A stretch of 64,000 nt of DNA from Streptomyces natalensis ATCC 27448 (GTDB lineage: Bacteria > Actinomycetota > Actinomycetes > Streptomycetales > Streptomycetaceae), in contig NZ_JRKI01000061.1 in NCBI RefSeq assembly GCF_000935125.1, positions 496,001-560,000 on the forward strand, given 5' to 3'. A model generated the notes under the pieces. The model was not told the origin of the DNA, did not search any database, and saw only the letters and a program-made list of their open reading frames with translations. This document shows positions 1 to 8,599 of this stretch, piece by piece; the stretch's first letter is position 1, and the number at the start of each line of letters is the position of its first letter. A program made the translations under genes and the position numbers.

Positions 1-408
1 GAACACCGGGGTGTTGTTGCCGACGAGGTCGTAGTTGCCCTCTTCGGTGTAGAACTTCAGCGCGAAGCCGCGCGGGTCGCGCACCGCGTCGGCGGCACCG
101 AGGTTGCCCGCGACCGTGGAGAAGCGCAGGAACGTCTCGGTCTGCTTGCCGACCTCGGAGAGGAACGCGGCGCGGGTGTAGCGGCTGACGTCCGCGGTCA
201 CCGTGAAGGTGCCGTACGCGCCGGCGCCGCGGGCATGGACGATGCGCTCCGGGATGCGCTCGCGGTTGAAGTGGGCGAGCTTCTCGATCAGAAGCTGGTC
301 CTGGATCAGACCGGGGCCGCCGACGCCTGCCGCTTCGCTGTTCTGGTTGTCCGCGACCGGAGCTCCGGTCTCCGTGGTCAGCGGTCCGGTGCTGCTGTCT
401 ACCGACAC
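1..408 (-). CDS. Catalase, N-terminal part (cut by window edge)
   Basis: Haem catalase that dismutates hydrogen peroxide in the cytoplasm. The 136 visible codons read LLIEKLAHFNRERIPERIVH, then GAYGTFTVT, FLSEVGKQTETFLRFSTVAG and DPRGFALKFY, the conserved N-terminal barrel of clade 2/3 monofunctional catalases; the catalytic His lies in RIPERIVHARG and the RFSTVAG block follows. The rest lies left of the window. The start is GTG at 408 because AGGAGG (414-419) sits 5 nt upstream. It is divergent from a Fur-family regulator, and a Fur-type operator lies inside its promoter, so peroxide or metal control by that neighbour is likely (inference). Confidence 0.95.
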   Translation of the reverse strand, partial: MSVDSSTGPLTTETGAPVADNQNSEAAGVGGPGLIQDQLLIEKLAHFNRERIPERIVHARGAGAYGTFTVTADVSRYTRAAFLSEVGKQTETFLRFSTVAGNLGAADAVRDPRGFALKFYTEEGNYDLVGNNTPVF

Positions 409-459
409 GTGCGCCTCCTGAAGTGATCTCCACCTGTCCCTTGGCTTGCGCCGTAGCCG

Positions 460-487
460 ATCCTACATTGGACATTGTCTAAGTCAA
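460..487 (-). promoter_or_regulatory. Catalase promoter with an embedded Fur/PerR-type operator
   Basis: Reading the minus strand, TTGACT (482-487) and TAGGAT (460-465) are separated by 16 bp. Between and across them lies the 7-1-7 inverted repeat TTGGACA-T-TGTCTAA (468-482 on the plus strand), with one mismatch between arms. A repressor bound here would block RNA polymerase directly. The placement fits autoregulated Fur/CatR control of a divergent catalase gene. Confidence 0.75.
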
Positions 488-569
488 GAAGCACCCGAAA
501 CTCATACCTGATCCGGTGATGGACCGGCCGCTGGTACCCTGGGCTGTATCTGACTGATAGGTGATTGGC

Positions 570-992
570 ATGAGTGACCTGCTGGAACGGCTTCGGGGAC
601 GCGGCTGGCGGCTGACCGCACAGCGACGCGTCGTCGCCGAGGTCCTCGACGGGGACCACGTCCACTACACGGCCGACGAGGTCCACGCCCTGGCGACGGA
701 GCGGCTCCCCGAGATCTCCCGCGCCACGGTCTACAACACGCTGGGCGAGCTGGTCTCGCTCGGCGAGGTGCTCGAGGTGAGCACGGACGGCCGGGCCAAG
801 CGCTACGACCCCAACGCCCACCACGACCACCAGCATCTGGTCTGCTCGCGCTGCGGCACGATTCGCGACGTCCATCTCCAGGGCGACCCGCTCTCCGCGC
901 TGCCCGAACCGGAGCGCTACGGCTTCGAGGTCTCCGAGGTCACGGTCACCTACCGGGGCCTGTGCCCCACCTGTAGCGGCCACCACGCCTGA
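570..992 (+). CDS. Fur-family metal/peroxide-responsive regulator (CatR/FurA-like)
   Basis: A 140-aa winged-helix repressor of the Fur family. The N-terminal DNA-binding domain carries RLTAQRRVVAEVL and the recognition helix region ISRATVYNTLGELVSLGEV. The HHDHQH block (84-89) and two CxxC pairs (C92/C95 and C132/C135) give the regulatory and structural metal sites. ATG at 570 is preferred over GTG at 561 because AGGTG (559-563) then lies 6 nt upstream. Its divergent partner is a catalase, which suggests a CatR- or FurA-type peroxide sensor; which metal it uses cannot be told from sequence. No gene follows before the tRNA terminator. Confidence 0.92.
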   Translation: MSDLLERLRGRGWRLTAQRRVVAEVLDGDHVHYTADEVHALATERLPEISRATVYNTLGELVSLGEVLEVSTDGRAKRYDPNAHHDHQHLVCSRCGTIRDVHLQGDPLSALPEPERYGFEVSEVTVTYRGLCPTCSGHHA

Positions 993-1080
993 CCGCGGTC
1001 GGCGTCCCGCGTCCGGCCCGCCCCCAGGGGCCGTACGCGGCGGCGGCCGGCCGGCGCGTCCATGGCACCGGAAACACGAC

Positions 1081-1113
1081 AAGGGCCCGGATTCTCAAGG
1101 AATCCGGGCCCTT
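1081..1113 (-). terminator. Intrinsic terminator behind the first initiator tRNA
   Basis: A 14-bp perfect stem (1081-1094 with 1100-1113) closes a 5-nt loop. It follows the tRNA 3' end by 9 nt on the minus strand and can also end transcription of the Fur-family gene from the other side. Confidence 0.85.
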
Positions 1114-1122
1114 GCCCTTCAG

Positions 1123-1196
1123 TAGCGGGGACAGGATTTGAACCTGCGACCTCTGGGTTATGAGCCCAGCGAGCTACCGAGCTGCTCCACCCCGCG
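1123..1196 (-). tRNA. tRNA-fMet (CAT), initiator, copy 1
   Basis: A 74-nt cloverleaf without an encoded CCA. The anticodon loop is CTCATAA and the anticodon stem carries the three G:C pairs of initiator tRNAs (GGG...CCC). The acceptor stem begins CGCGGGG and ends CCCCGCT, leaving an unpaired first position (C1 opposite U72), the hallmark that permits formylation and keeps the tRNA away from EF-Tu. It is identical over its full length to the copy at 3372-3445. Confidence 0.95.
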
Positions 1197-1209
1197 TCGT
1201 TGTGGCTTT

Positions 1210-1239
1210 ACTTTAACCCCCAGCCGACGACGGGTGCAA
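1210..1239 (-). promoter_or_regulatory. Promoter of initiator tRNA copy 1
   Basis: On the minus strand TTGCAC (1234-1239) and TAAAGT (1210-1215) are 18 bp apart, placing the transcription start a few bases before the tRNA 5' end at 1196. Confidence 0.65.
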
Positions 1240-1306
1240 ATCCCTTCCCCGTTACCCCCGGGGCCCCGGCAGCGGCCCCCGTTCACGGGCCGCCCCCGGG
1301 TCCTCG

Positions 1307-3157
1307 TTACGCGCTGAGCTCCTCCTGGAGGGCCGCCCGCAGCCGGGCCGCCCGCTCGGCGACCTCGGGCGGGCCCAGTTCGACCGCGCGGGCACACCAG
1401 CCCTGCGCCTCCGCGAGCGCACCGCGCCGGGCGGCGAGCAGGGCCAGGCGCAGCGCGGCGCGGCCGTGTCCGTCCCGGGCGGCCTTCTCCCACCACAGGG
1501 CGGCCTCGGGGAGGCTGCCCTCGCGGGCCAGCAGCAGCCCGAGGTTGAAGGCGCCGTTACGGCTGCCGGCCTCGGCCGCGGCGCGGTACCAGGAGGCGGC
1601 CTCGACGACATCGCCCTGGGCCGCCGAGAACATGCCCATCCGGACCTGGGCCCGGCGGTGCCCCTGGCGGGCGGCGCGTTCGTACCACTGGATGCTCTCG
1701 TCGTCCGCGGTCCGTTCGCTGTCGACCAGCCCCTCGCCCGCCGCCGCGGCCCTGCGGTCGAGCAGGTCCGCGAGCCGGAAGGCCGCCTCCGCGCTGCCGC
1801 CGCCCGCCGCACAGCGCAGATTGCGCTCGGCGTCCTGCAACTCGCCGTCGCGCAGCTGCACGATGGCCACTTGCAGCGCCGCCTCGGTGTGCCCGGCGGC
1901 CGCGGCCCGCTCGTACCAGGCGTGTGCGGTGCGCTCCTCGCCGCGTCCGGCGAACAGGATGCCGAGGTTGAAGGCGGCGTCCACGCTGCCGGCCTCGGCC
2001 GCCTTGGAGAACCACGGCTCGGCGCCGGCGGCGTCTCCCCTCTGGAGCAGCAGGATCGCCAGGGCGTTGGCGGCCTCGCGGTGCCCGGCGTAGGCGGCGC
2101 GGCGGTACCACTGCTCGCCGCCCTCGGCGCGGCCCTGTTCGGCGCACAGCAGGCCGATGTTGTACGCGCCGTTGACGTCACCGGCGTCCAGCGCGACGCG
2201 GTACCAGCGCTCGGCGGTCTGGAGTTCGCCGCGGTCGGCGTGGAGTGCGCCCAGGGCGTTGGCGGCGTTGCCGTCGCCGTCCTGGGCGGCCCGGCGCCAC
2301 CATTCGGCGGCGCTCTCCTCGTCCCCGGCGTCGCGCAGCAGGAAGCCCAGCGCGCAGGCGGCCCGGGCCTCGCCGTCCTTGGCGGCGGACAGGTACCACC
2401 GGCCCGCCTCCTGGACGTCGCCGCGGTCCTCCAGGAGCACGCCCAGCTGGAGCGCCGCCCGGCGGTGCCCGCGGGCGGCGGCCTGGCGGTACCACTGCTC
2501 GGCCTCGGCGTGGCGGGTCAACTCCCCGTAGGCGGGGACCGCCTGGCGGTCGTTGTCGTGGCCGTCCTCGATGATGCGGGCGACGCGGTAGGCGGCCTCG
2601 CGGTGGCCGCGCTCGGCGGCGGCGCGGAACCAGCGTTCGGCGCCGATGTCGCCGCGGTGCTCCAGCAGGTCGGCGAGGGCGTAGGCGCCCAGGCAGTGGC
2701 CGGATTCGGCGGCCTGGCGCAGCCAGTACTCGGCGGCGGGTTCGTCGCCGCGTTCGCGGTAGTGGCGGCCGATGGCGTGGGCGGCGGCCGCGGAGCCGGC
2801 GACGGCGGCGATCCGCCACCAGCCGGTGGCCTCGTCCACGTAGCCGCGCTGGTGGAGCAGGACGCCGAGGTTGTTGGCCGCGGCACGGTCGCCGGCCGCG
2901 GCGGCGGAGCGCAGATGCGGCTCGGCGCCGTCCAGGTCCCCGCGGCGCAGCAGCATCGCGCCGAGCGCGCTCATCGCGGCGGTGTCGCCCGCCTCGGCGG
3001 CCCGGCGGTGGCCGGACTCGGTGACCGCCTCGGACGCCTCGGCGGCTTCGGCAGCCTCCATCGCGTCCATCGGCAGCTCGGGTTCGCGCCCGTCGTCGGG
3101 CGCATGCACAAACCGGTCCGTCTCCAACAACCTTGCCTTGTCCCCCATAACCGCCAT
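1307..3157 (-). CDS. Sel1/TPR-repeat protein, 616 aa
   Basis: From about residue 50 to the C-terminus the protein is a tandem array of roughly 36-residue helical repeats with the pattern A-x2-G-x-LL-x3-G-x3-A-E-x-WYR-x-AA-x2-GH, typical of Sel1-like repeats. Such solenoids scaffold protein complexes; no enzymatic domain, signal peptide or membrane segment is visible, so it should act in the cytoplasm. The start ATG at 3157 has AGGTG 8 nt upstream; an in-frame ATG at 3148 is the alternative. It stands alone between two initiator tRNA genes. Function unknown beyond scaffolding. Confidence 0.88.
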   Translation of the reverse strand: MAVMGDKARLLETDRFVHAPDDGREPELPMDAMEAAEAAEASEAVTESGHRRAAEAGDTAAMSALGAMLLRRGDLDGAEPHLRSAAAAGDRAAANNLGVLLHQRGYVDEATGWWRIAAVAGSAAAAHAIGRHYRERGDEPAAEYWLRQAAESGHCLGAYALADLLEHRGDIGAERWFRAAAERGHREAAYRVARIIEDGHDNDRQAVPAYGELTRHAEAEQWYRQAAARGHRRAALQLGVLLEDRGDVQEAGRWYLSAAKDGEARAACALGFLLRDAGDEESAAEWWRRAAQDGDGNAANALGALHADRGELQTAERWYRVALDAGDVNGAYNIGLLCAEQGRAEGGEQWYRRAAYAGHREAANALAILLLQRGDAAGAEPWFSKAAEAGSVDAAFNLGILFAGRGEERTAHAWYERAAAAGHTEAALQVAIVQLRDGELQDAERNLRCAAGGGSAEAAFRLADLLDRRAAAAGEGLVDSERTADDESIQWYERAARQGHRRAQVRMGMFSAAQGDVVEAASWYRAAAEAGSRNGAFNLGLLLAREGSLPEAALWWEKAARDGHGRAALRLALLAARRGALAEAQGWCARAVELGPPEVAERAARLRAALQEELSA

Positions 3158-3333
3158 CGTCGCATCACCTGAAACCCGCGTACACCTGGTATACCGCAGC
3201 CAGTGAGGTCACTTCAGCGGTTTGTCGACTTCCCGACACGGCGACTTGTCAAACTCAAGCACACAGGTTCGCCACATCGGGCGTTCGACGCAGCCTTGAC
3301 CGGCACCGACCGACAGCACACAACACGCATGAC

Positions 3334-3363
3334 GAAGGCCCGGATCCTGAGATCCGGGCCTTC
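3334..3363 (-). terminator. Intrinsic terminator behind the second initiator tRNA
   Basis: A 13-bp stem (3334-3346 with 3351-3363) with a 4-nt loop follows the tRNA 3' end on the minus strand, in the same relative position as the terminator of copy 1 but with a different sequence. Confidence 0.82.
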
Positions 3364-3371
3364 ATCTTCAG

Positions 3372-3445
3372 TAGCGGGGACAGGATTTGAACCTGCGACC
3401 TCTGGGTTATGAGCCCAGCGAGCTACCGAGCTGCTCCACCCCGCG
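3372..3445 (-). tRNA. tRNA-fMet (CAT), initiator, copy 2
   Basis: Identical over all 74 nt to the copy at 1123-1196, including the C1-U72 mismatch and the GGG/CCC anticodon stem; CCA is not encoded. A -10 box TAACGT (3460-3465, minus) lies just upstream. The flanking upstream sequence differs from copy 1, so the two genes have separate promoters. Confidence 0.95.
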
Positions 3446-3539
3446 CCGTTGTGCACTCCACGTTACCACGGGGCCGGTGCGGGCTCTCACCCGGTTTCTC
3501 CCGGCTTTTCACCCTGTTCTTTCACCCGTGCAGCCGTAC

Positions 3540-3566
3540 GGCCGCCGGCAAAGACCACCGGCGGCC
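3540..3566 (-). terminator. Hairpin terminator of the UPF0182 gene
   Basis: A 9-bp GC stem (3540-3548 with 3558-3566) and 9-nt loop lie 29 bp past the stop codon. No T-tract follows, as is common in Streptomyces. Confidence 0.55.
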
Positions 3567-3594
3567 GCAGGCACCGCAGTTGATGCGGGACGGC

Positions 3595-6492
3595 TCAGCC
3601 GCCCGAGGCGCCGCCCTTGCCGGACGCCTTGGCCTCCTGGGACGCCTTCGCCGCCCGGTCCAGGGCCGCCTTGAGCTTCTTCTTCGCCGCGTCGTAACCG
3701 GCCAAGTCCTTGCTCTCAAGGGCCTTCTCGCCCTCGTCGTACGCCTTCTCGGCGTCGTTGAGGGCCTGTTGGACGGTCTGGTTGGCCGGTGGCTGCTGGC
3801 CGGTCCCACCGCCCGGCGGCTTGGTGCCCGTACTGGGCGCCTTCTTGCCGAAGACGACGTTCAGCGCGTCCCCGAGGGAGTCCTCCAGGACCGGCTTGCT
3901 GTCGCCGTAGCTGACCAACACCTTCTTCAGCAGCGGGTAGTTGGTGCCGGCGCCGCGCAGATAGACCGGTTCGACGTACAGCAGCCCGCCGCCGAGCGGC
4001 ACGGTCAGCAGGTTGCCGTACTCGATCTCCGAATCGCCGCGCTTGAGGATGTTGAGCTCGTTGGCGATCGTCGGGTCGGAGTTGAACTTCGACTGAGCGA
4101 GTTTCGGTCCGGGCACCGGTGTCTGCGCGGGCAGTTTCAGCAGCCGGATCCGTCCGTAGTCGGGGCTGGTCGCATTGGCGTCGACGGCCATGAACGCGCC
4201 CAGGTTGTCCTTCTTGTTGGGCGTGAAGGTCGTCGTCAGCGAGAACGCCTGGTCCTTCTGGTCCGGCATCTTCATGCTCAGGTAGTACGGCGGTACGGCG
4301 TTGCCCGACTTGGTCGTCGGGTCGCTGGGCACCTGCCAGCGCTCCGAACCGGAGTAGAAGGTCCCCGGGTCGGTGACGTGGTAGGTGGTCAGCAGCTGGC
4401 GCTGCACCTTGAACAGGTCCTGCGGGTAGCGCAGATGCTCCTTGAGCTCGGGGCTGATGTCGGACTTCTTCTTGACCGTCCCGGGGAAGGACTTCATCCA
4501 GGTCTTGAGGACCGGGTCCTTGGTGTCCCACTGGTAGAGCTTGACCGAGCCGTCGTAGGCGTCGACCGTCGCCTTGACGGAGTTGCGGATGTAGTTGACC
4601 TGGTTCTGCTGGGCGACCACCGCACGCTGTCCGTCGGTGAGCGAGTCGGCGGTGGTGTCCCCGAGGGTGGTGCGCGAGGCGTACGGGTAGCCGTTGCTGG
4701 TGGTGTAGGCGTCCACGATCCACTGGAGCCGGTGGTTGATCACCGCCGGATAGGCGTCGCCATCGATGGTCAGCCAGGGGGCGACCGCCTCGACCCGCTC
4801 CTTGGGGGTGCGGTTGTACAGGATCCGCGAACCGTCGCCGATGGCACCGGAGTAGAGGATCTGCGGCTCCCCGAACGCCACCGCGTACGCGGCGCGGTTG
4901 ACCGGGTTGGCGAGGTTCACCCCGCTCTTGCCGGTGTAGCGGTAGCTCTTCTCACCGGTGTCGTCGGAGTAGTCCAGCTCCTTTTGGGGACCGCCGACGA
5001 TGGAGTACTGCGTGGTCTTCTCGCCGTAGTACACACGCTGCTCGTAGCGGCCGAGCTGCCCCTTGGACGGCAGATCCGACTCGGTGTAGTCCGGTCCGCC
5101 GCCGGAGTCGGTCTCGGTGCCCTTGGCGGCGACCGCGCCGTAGCCGTGGGTGTACTTGAAGTGGTCGTTGATCCAGTTGTGGTCCGGGATACCGGCGATG
5201 TTCAGCTCGCGCAGACCGATGACGGTGTCCTGCTCGGCGCCGTTCTTGTCCTTGTAGCGGTCGACGTCCAGGGTGGCGGGGAACTGGTAGTACGCCCGCA
5301 CCTGCTGCTGTTGCTGGAAGGCCGGCGAGACCACGTTGGGGTCGAGCAGCCGCATGCTGGCGGTGGTGTCGGCCTCGTCCCGCAGCCGCTGGCTGTCGTC
5401 CTTGCCGACCGGCTTGTAGTTGCCCTTGTACGGGGTGACCTCGGAGCCCTGGATGCCGTACGCGTCCCGGGTCGCCTTGATGTTCTGCTTGATGTACGGG
5501 GCTTCCTTGCTGGCCTCGTTGGGCTGCACCTGGAACTTCTGCACGATCGCCGGATACAGCCCGCCGATCAGGACCGCCGAGAGCACCATCAGGCCGAAGC
5601 CGATCACCGGCAGCTGCCAGGTCCGGCGCCACAGGGTCGCGAAGAACAGCACCGCGCAGATCGCCGCGATGAAGAACAGGATGGTCTTCGCCGGGAGATA
5701 GGCGTGGGCGTCGACATAGCGCAGCCCGGTCCAGTTGTCCGCCGAGCGCAGACCGCTGGACTTGACCGCCAGGCCGTAGCGGTCGAGCCAGTAGGCGACG
5801 GCCTTGAGCGAGACGAACAGGCCCAGCAGCACCGACAGATGACCGGTCGCGGCGGCGGTGGCGCGCGAGCCCGGGCTGGTCAGCCGCAGCCCGCCGTAGA
5901 GGTAGTGCGTCAGCGCCGCGGCGACCAGGCACAGGACCGCGCAGGCGAAGCCGAAGCTGAGCAGGAAGCGGTACCACGGCAGGTCGAAGGCGTAGAACGC
6001 CACGTCCATCCCGAACTGTGGGTCCTTTTGCCCGAATTGCACGCCATTGACCCATTGAAGCCAGGTCCGCCACTCGCCGGACGCGGAGGCGCCCGAGATC
6101 AGCCCGATCACCGCCGTGACCGCGATCAGCGCCCACTTCTTGAAGGGTGCGATGCTCATCCGGTAGCGGTCCAGGCTCTGCTGTTCCACGGACATCGCAC
6201 TCAGCGGCGGCCGCAGCCGGTGCGCCAGCCAGATGTTGATCCCGACGGCCAGCGCCATGACGGCACCGAAGGCGAAGAACAGGCCGATCTTGGTCCACAG
6301 GGTCGTGGTGAAGACCGAGGAGTAATGGACCGAGCGGTACCAGAGCCAGTCGGTCCAGAACCCCGAGAACATCACGAAGAGCATGGCCAGCACGGCCAAT
6401 GCGCCCAACGTCATCAAAAGGGTCCTCGCCCGCCGGGACGGTCGGCCGACTCTGATCCGTGGCCCGGAGGGGCCTGAGCCGCGGTCCGGCAT
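3595..6492 (-). CDS. UPF0182 family integral membrane protein, 965 aa
   Basis: A large actinobacterial membrane protein of unknown function. The N-terminal third has about seven hydrophobic helices (for example LLMTLGALAVLAMLFVMF and IGLFFAFGAVMALAVGI). A long extracytoplasmic region rich in YxY and NP motifs follows, then a Gly/Pro linker and a Lys/Ala-rich helical tail ending in EAKASGKGGASGG. The start ATG at 6492 gives MPDRGSGP, the beginning I remember for Streptomyces homologues; an open frame continues upstream to 6570 but has no good start. The mycobacterial homologue (Rv3193c, from memory) sits in the same neighbourhood. Confidence 0.9.
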   Translation of the reverse strand: MPDRGSGPSGPRIRVGRPSRRARTLLMTLGALAVLAMLFVMFSGFWTDWLWYRSVHYSSVFTTTLWTKIGLFFAFGAVMALAVGINIWLAHRLRPPLSAMSVEQQSLDRYRMSIAPFKKWALIAVTAVIGLISGASASGEWRTWLQWVNGVQFGQKDPQFGMDVAFYAFDLPWYRFLLSFGFACAVLCLVAAALTHYLYGGLRLTSPGSRATAAATGHLSVLLGLFVSLKAVAYWLDRYGLAVKSSGLRSADNWTGLRYVDAHAYLPAKTILFFIAAICAVLFFATLWRRTWQLPVIGFGLMVLSAVLIGGLYPAIVQKFQVQPNEASKEAPYIKQNIKATRDAYGIQGSEVTPYKGNYKPVGKDDSQRLRDEADTTASMRLLDPNVVSPAFQQQQQVRAYYQFPATLDVDRYKDKNGAEQDTVIGLRELNIAGIPDHNWINDHFKYTHGYGAVAAKGTETDSGGGPDYTESDLPSKGQLGRYEQRVYYGEKTTQYSIVGGPQKELDYSDDTGEKSYRYTGKSGVNLANPVNRAAYAVAFGEPQILYSGAIGDGSRILYNRTPKERVEAVAPWLTIDGDAYPAVINHRLQWIVDAYTTSNGYPYASRTTLGDTTADSLTDGQRAVVAQQNQVNYIRNSVKATVDAYDGSVKLYQWDTKDPVLKTWMKSFPGTVKKKSDISPELKEHLRYPQDLFKVQRQLLTTYHVTDPGTFYSGSERWQVPSDPTTKSGNAVPPYYLSMKMPDQKDQAFSLTTTFTPNKKDNLGAFMAVDANATSPDYGRIRLLKLPAQTPVPGPKLAQSKFNSDPTIANELNILKRGDSEIEYGNLLTVPLGGGLLYVEPVYLRGAGTNYPLLKKVLVSYGDSKPVLEDSLGDALNVVFGKKAPSTGTKPPGGGTGQQPPANQTVQQALNDAEKAYDEGEKALESKDLAGYDAAKKKLKAALDRAAKASQEAKASGKGGASGG

Positions 6493-6548
6493 CTGGAAAG
6501 CCAAGGTGCGCACCTCGAAGTTCGCTGTTGTGTGGAACAGGCCCGGCG

Positions 6549-6554
6549 ATAGTA
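6549..6554 (-). promoter_or_regulatory. -10 box of the UPF0182 gene
   Basis: TACTAT on the minus strand, about 57 bp before the chosen ATG. The -35 region (TTCGTA-like, 18 bp upstream) is weak. Confidence 0.4.
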
Positions 6555-6628
6555 GGACCCAGTAAGGCAACTTACGAAGGCTTTACCCAGTTCCCGATTT
6601 CGGCGACGGACAAGGCACGATGTGAAGC

Positions 6629-7183
6629 ATGAGCAACCTCCCCGTTGACGGCACCCCCCTCGCCGGCGACCCACTGACCCGCGCGGTACTCGAGATCGAC
6701 GAGTACGCCGCCGGGCTCGGCTGGGACCAGCCCGCCCGACTGTTCGCCCTCGTCGACACCGCCAAGCTGCGCGCGCAGGAGCCCTCGCTCGCCGCGCAGC
6801 TGGGCATCGACGACTCCACCACCGCCTCGCTGACCCCCGTCGAGCAGGACGAGATCCCGGCCGGCGCCCCGCTGGACGAGTTCCTCGCCACCATCGCCTG
6901 GCCCGACGCCGTCACCGGCTGCGCGCTGACCGTCGAGCGCCTGATGCTGCCGCCGTCCGCCGAGGACTCCGTGCCCGAGGGCATGGACGAGAAGCAGCTG
7001 GCCGGCTGGGTCGCCGAGCACCCCGACCGCCAGGAGGTGCGGATGACGGTGGCCGTGCTGCGCGACGGCAAGCGGGAATCGGCGCTGCGGCTGCGCGAGA
7101 AGGACTCCACCTCCGAGGTCCTCACCGGCTCCGCACTCGTACCGGGCCTCGCGGAGGCACTGGCCGCCACCTTCGAGGCATAG
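6629..7183 (+). CDS. PPA1309 family protein, 184 aa
   Basis: A conserved actinobacterial protein of unknown function. It begins MSNLPVDGTPLAGDPLTRAV and contains the family pattern EIDEYAAGLGWDQPARLFAL followed by ALTVERLMLPP and a C-terminal stretch that ends in TGSALVPGLAEALAATFEA. It is acidic and soluble, with no signal peptide. It is divergent from the UPF0182 gene with only 136 bp between the starts. A CACGAT box (6616-6621) 7 nt before the ATG could make it leaderless. Confidence 0.85.
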   Translation: MSNLPVDGTPLAGDPLTRAVLEIDEYAAGLGWDQPARLFALVDTAKLRAQEPSLAAQLGIDDSTTASLTPVEQDEIPAGAPLDEFLATIAWPDAVTGCALTVERLMLPPSAEDSVPEGMDEKQLAGWVAEHPDRQEVRMTVAVLRDGKRESALRLREKDSTSEVLTGSALVPGLAEALAATFEA

Positions 7184-7220
7184 GACCTGCGGGGGCCTGC
7201 GGCAGCCCCCGGGGCACGCC

Positions 7221-8318
7221 CTACGAACGGCCTGCCGGGCTACAGCTCGGCAGGCCGGCGGTGTGCCCCGTGCTGATCTTGTCGAGTGCCTTGACGGCGT
7301 CGCCTATCGTGCCGACCTTGACCAGGGTCAGGCCCTCGGGGGTGTCCTTGGCGGCGGCCGCGCAGTTCTCCTTCGGCGTCAGGAAGAACTGGGCGCCCTT
7401 GGCCCGCGCACCGACCGTCTTCATCGAGATGCCACCGATGGGCCCGACCTTCCCCTTGTCGTCGATCGTGCCCGTACCGGCCACGAACCTGCCGCCGGTC
7501 ATGTTCCCGGGGGTGAGCTTGTCGACGATGCCGAGGGCGAACATCAGCCCCGCGCTGGGCCCGCCGACGTCGGCCAGCTTGATGTCGATGGGGAACGGGA
7601 ATATGTGGTCCACCCCGGCCTGGATGCCCACGACGGCCCGTCCGTTGTCCGCCTTCGTCGTGGTGAGGGCGACCTGCTTCTGATCCCCCGCGGGCCTCTT
7701 GCCCTGCTTCTCCGCGGCGGCGGCCACCTTGGCGGGGATGACCGTGAAGACCGTCTTCTCGCCGGGCTTGTGCCGGGTGACGAGCTTGGCGACGTCGCCG
7801 TACGTCCGCACCGGCTTGCCGTCGACCGCCTTGATCACATCGCCCGCGTGCAGCTTTCCGTCGGCCGGCTTGTCCTTCATGACGGAGGCCACCACCGTCT
7901 GGCTCGCGACCGGGATGTGCAGCTGCCCCAACGCCGCGACCTTGGCGCTCTCCTGGGACTGGCTGAACTCCTCGGCGTTCTCCTGATCGGCCTGCTCGGC
8001 CGTCTGCCCCTCCGGGTAGAGCGTCTTGTGCGGCACCACCGTGCTGTCATGGCCCAGCCAGCCGATGAACGCCTCGAAGGCGTTCATCCTGTAGTCGGGG
8101 CCGGTGACCCGGACCGTGGTCATGTTGAGATGACCGGTCGGCTGGTACGTCTTACGCCCGGAGATCTGCAGCACCGGCGCACCGGCGTGGTCACCGAGGG
8201 TGTTGACCGTCGGCCCCGGGGACATCTCGGAGTACGGCACGGGGATCAGCACCCCGGCGATCAGCAGCGCGATCAGCATCAGGGTCGAGGCGAGAAGCGT
8301 CGCGAGGCGGCGTGGCAT
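7221..8318 (-). CDS. YlbL-type membrane-anchored PDZ/Lon-like serine protease
   Basis: The 365-aa protein has an N-terminal membrane anchor (LLASTLMLIALLIAGVLIPV, residues 8-27), a PDZ domain around residues 130-195 (LHAGDVIKAVDGKPV) and a Lon-type S16 protease domain. The catalytic dyad is Ser255 in VGGPSAG and Lys300 in GGISMK, spaced as in Lon. The active part should face outside. The start ATG at 8318 gives MPRRLATLL, and TACTGT (8325-8330) lies 6 nt upstream, so the transcript is probably leaderless. A longer open frame to 8630 runs through the upstream small gene and is rejected. Confidence 0.92.
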   Translation of the reverse strand: MPRRLATLLASTLMLIALLIAGVLIPVPYSEMSPGPTVNTLGDHAGAPVLQISGRKTYQPTGHLNMTTVRVTGPDYRMNAFEAFIGWLGHDSTVVPHKTLYPEGQTAEQADQENAEEFSQSQESAKVAALGQLHIPVASQTVVASVMKDKPADGKLHAGDVIKAVDGKPVRTYGDVAKLVTRHKPGEKTVFTVIPAKVAAAAEKQGKRPAGDQKQVALTTTKADNGRAVVGIQAGVDHIFPFPIDIKLADVGGPSAGLMFALGIVDKLTPGNMTGGRFVAGTGTIDDKGKVGPIGGISMKTVGARAKGAQFFLTPKENCAAAAKDTPEGLTLVKVGTIGDAVKALDKISTGHTAGLPSCSPAGRS

Positions 8319-8324
8319 GGAACG

Positions 8325-8330
8325 ACAGTA
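8325..8330 (-). promoter_or_regulatory. -10 box, leaderless promoter of the YlbL-type protease
   Basis: TACTGT on the minus strand, with 6 nt to the ATG. No -35 consensus and no Shine-Dalgarno sequence. Confidence 0.55.
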
Positions 8331-8416
8331 CGGGACGGGTATGACAACCGGCCCGCGGGGCCAGCCGTTGGGGGACGAGGGGATCCGGCCGTTGCTGCTG
8401 CGTATGCCGGTGAGGG

Positions 8417-8599
8417 TCAGGCGACGTCCGAGGCGGCATCGGAAGCGGAACGCTCCCGCTCCATCGCCTCGCGGAACCGGGCATAGCCCGCGAGCTCCGC
8501 GCCGTCCCCCGACTTGCGGCTGCGCTGGGTCCAGGTGCTCCACACCGTGGCCACGAGCGCGGCAAGAACCGGAACCAGCAACCACAGGAGCGCACCCAC
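8417..8599 (-). CDS. Small membrane protein, 60 aa
   Basis: One hydrophobic helix (LLWLLVPVLAALVATVW, residues 4-20) is followed by a basic patch and a charged helix ending ERERSASDAASDVA. The GTG start at 8599 is fixed by GGGAGG (8605-8610) 5 nt upstream; the frame is open further upstream but lacks a ribosome-binding site. It lies 98 bp upstream of the YlbL-type protease on the same strand. Function unknown; an N-in single-pass topology is inferred. Confidence 0.75.
   Translation of the reverse strand: MGALLWLLVPVLAALVATVWSTWTQRSRKSGDGAELAGYARFREAMERERSASDAASDVA

Noticed and set aside
3409..6477. 1000-codon open frame opposite the UPF0182 gene
   Set aside because: An antisense shadow: low-complexity product, no ribosome-binding site, and it starts inside a tRNA.
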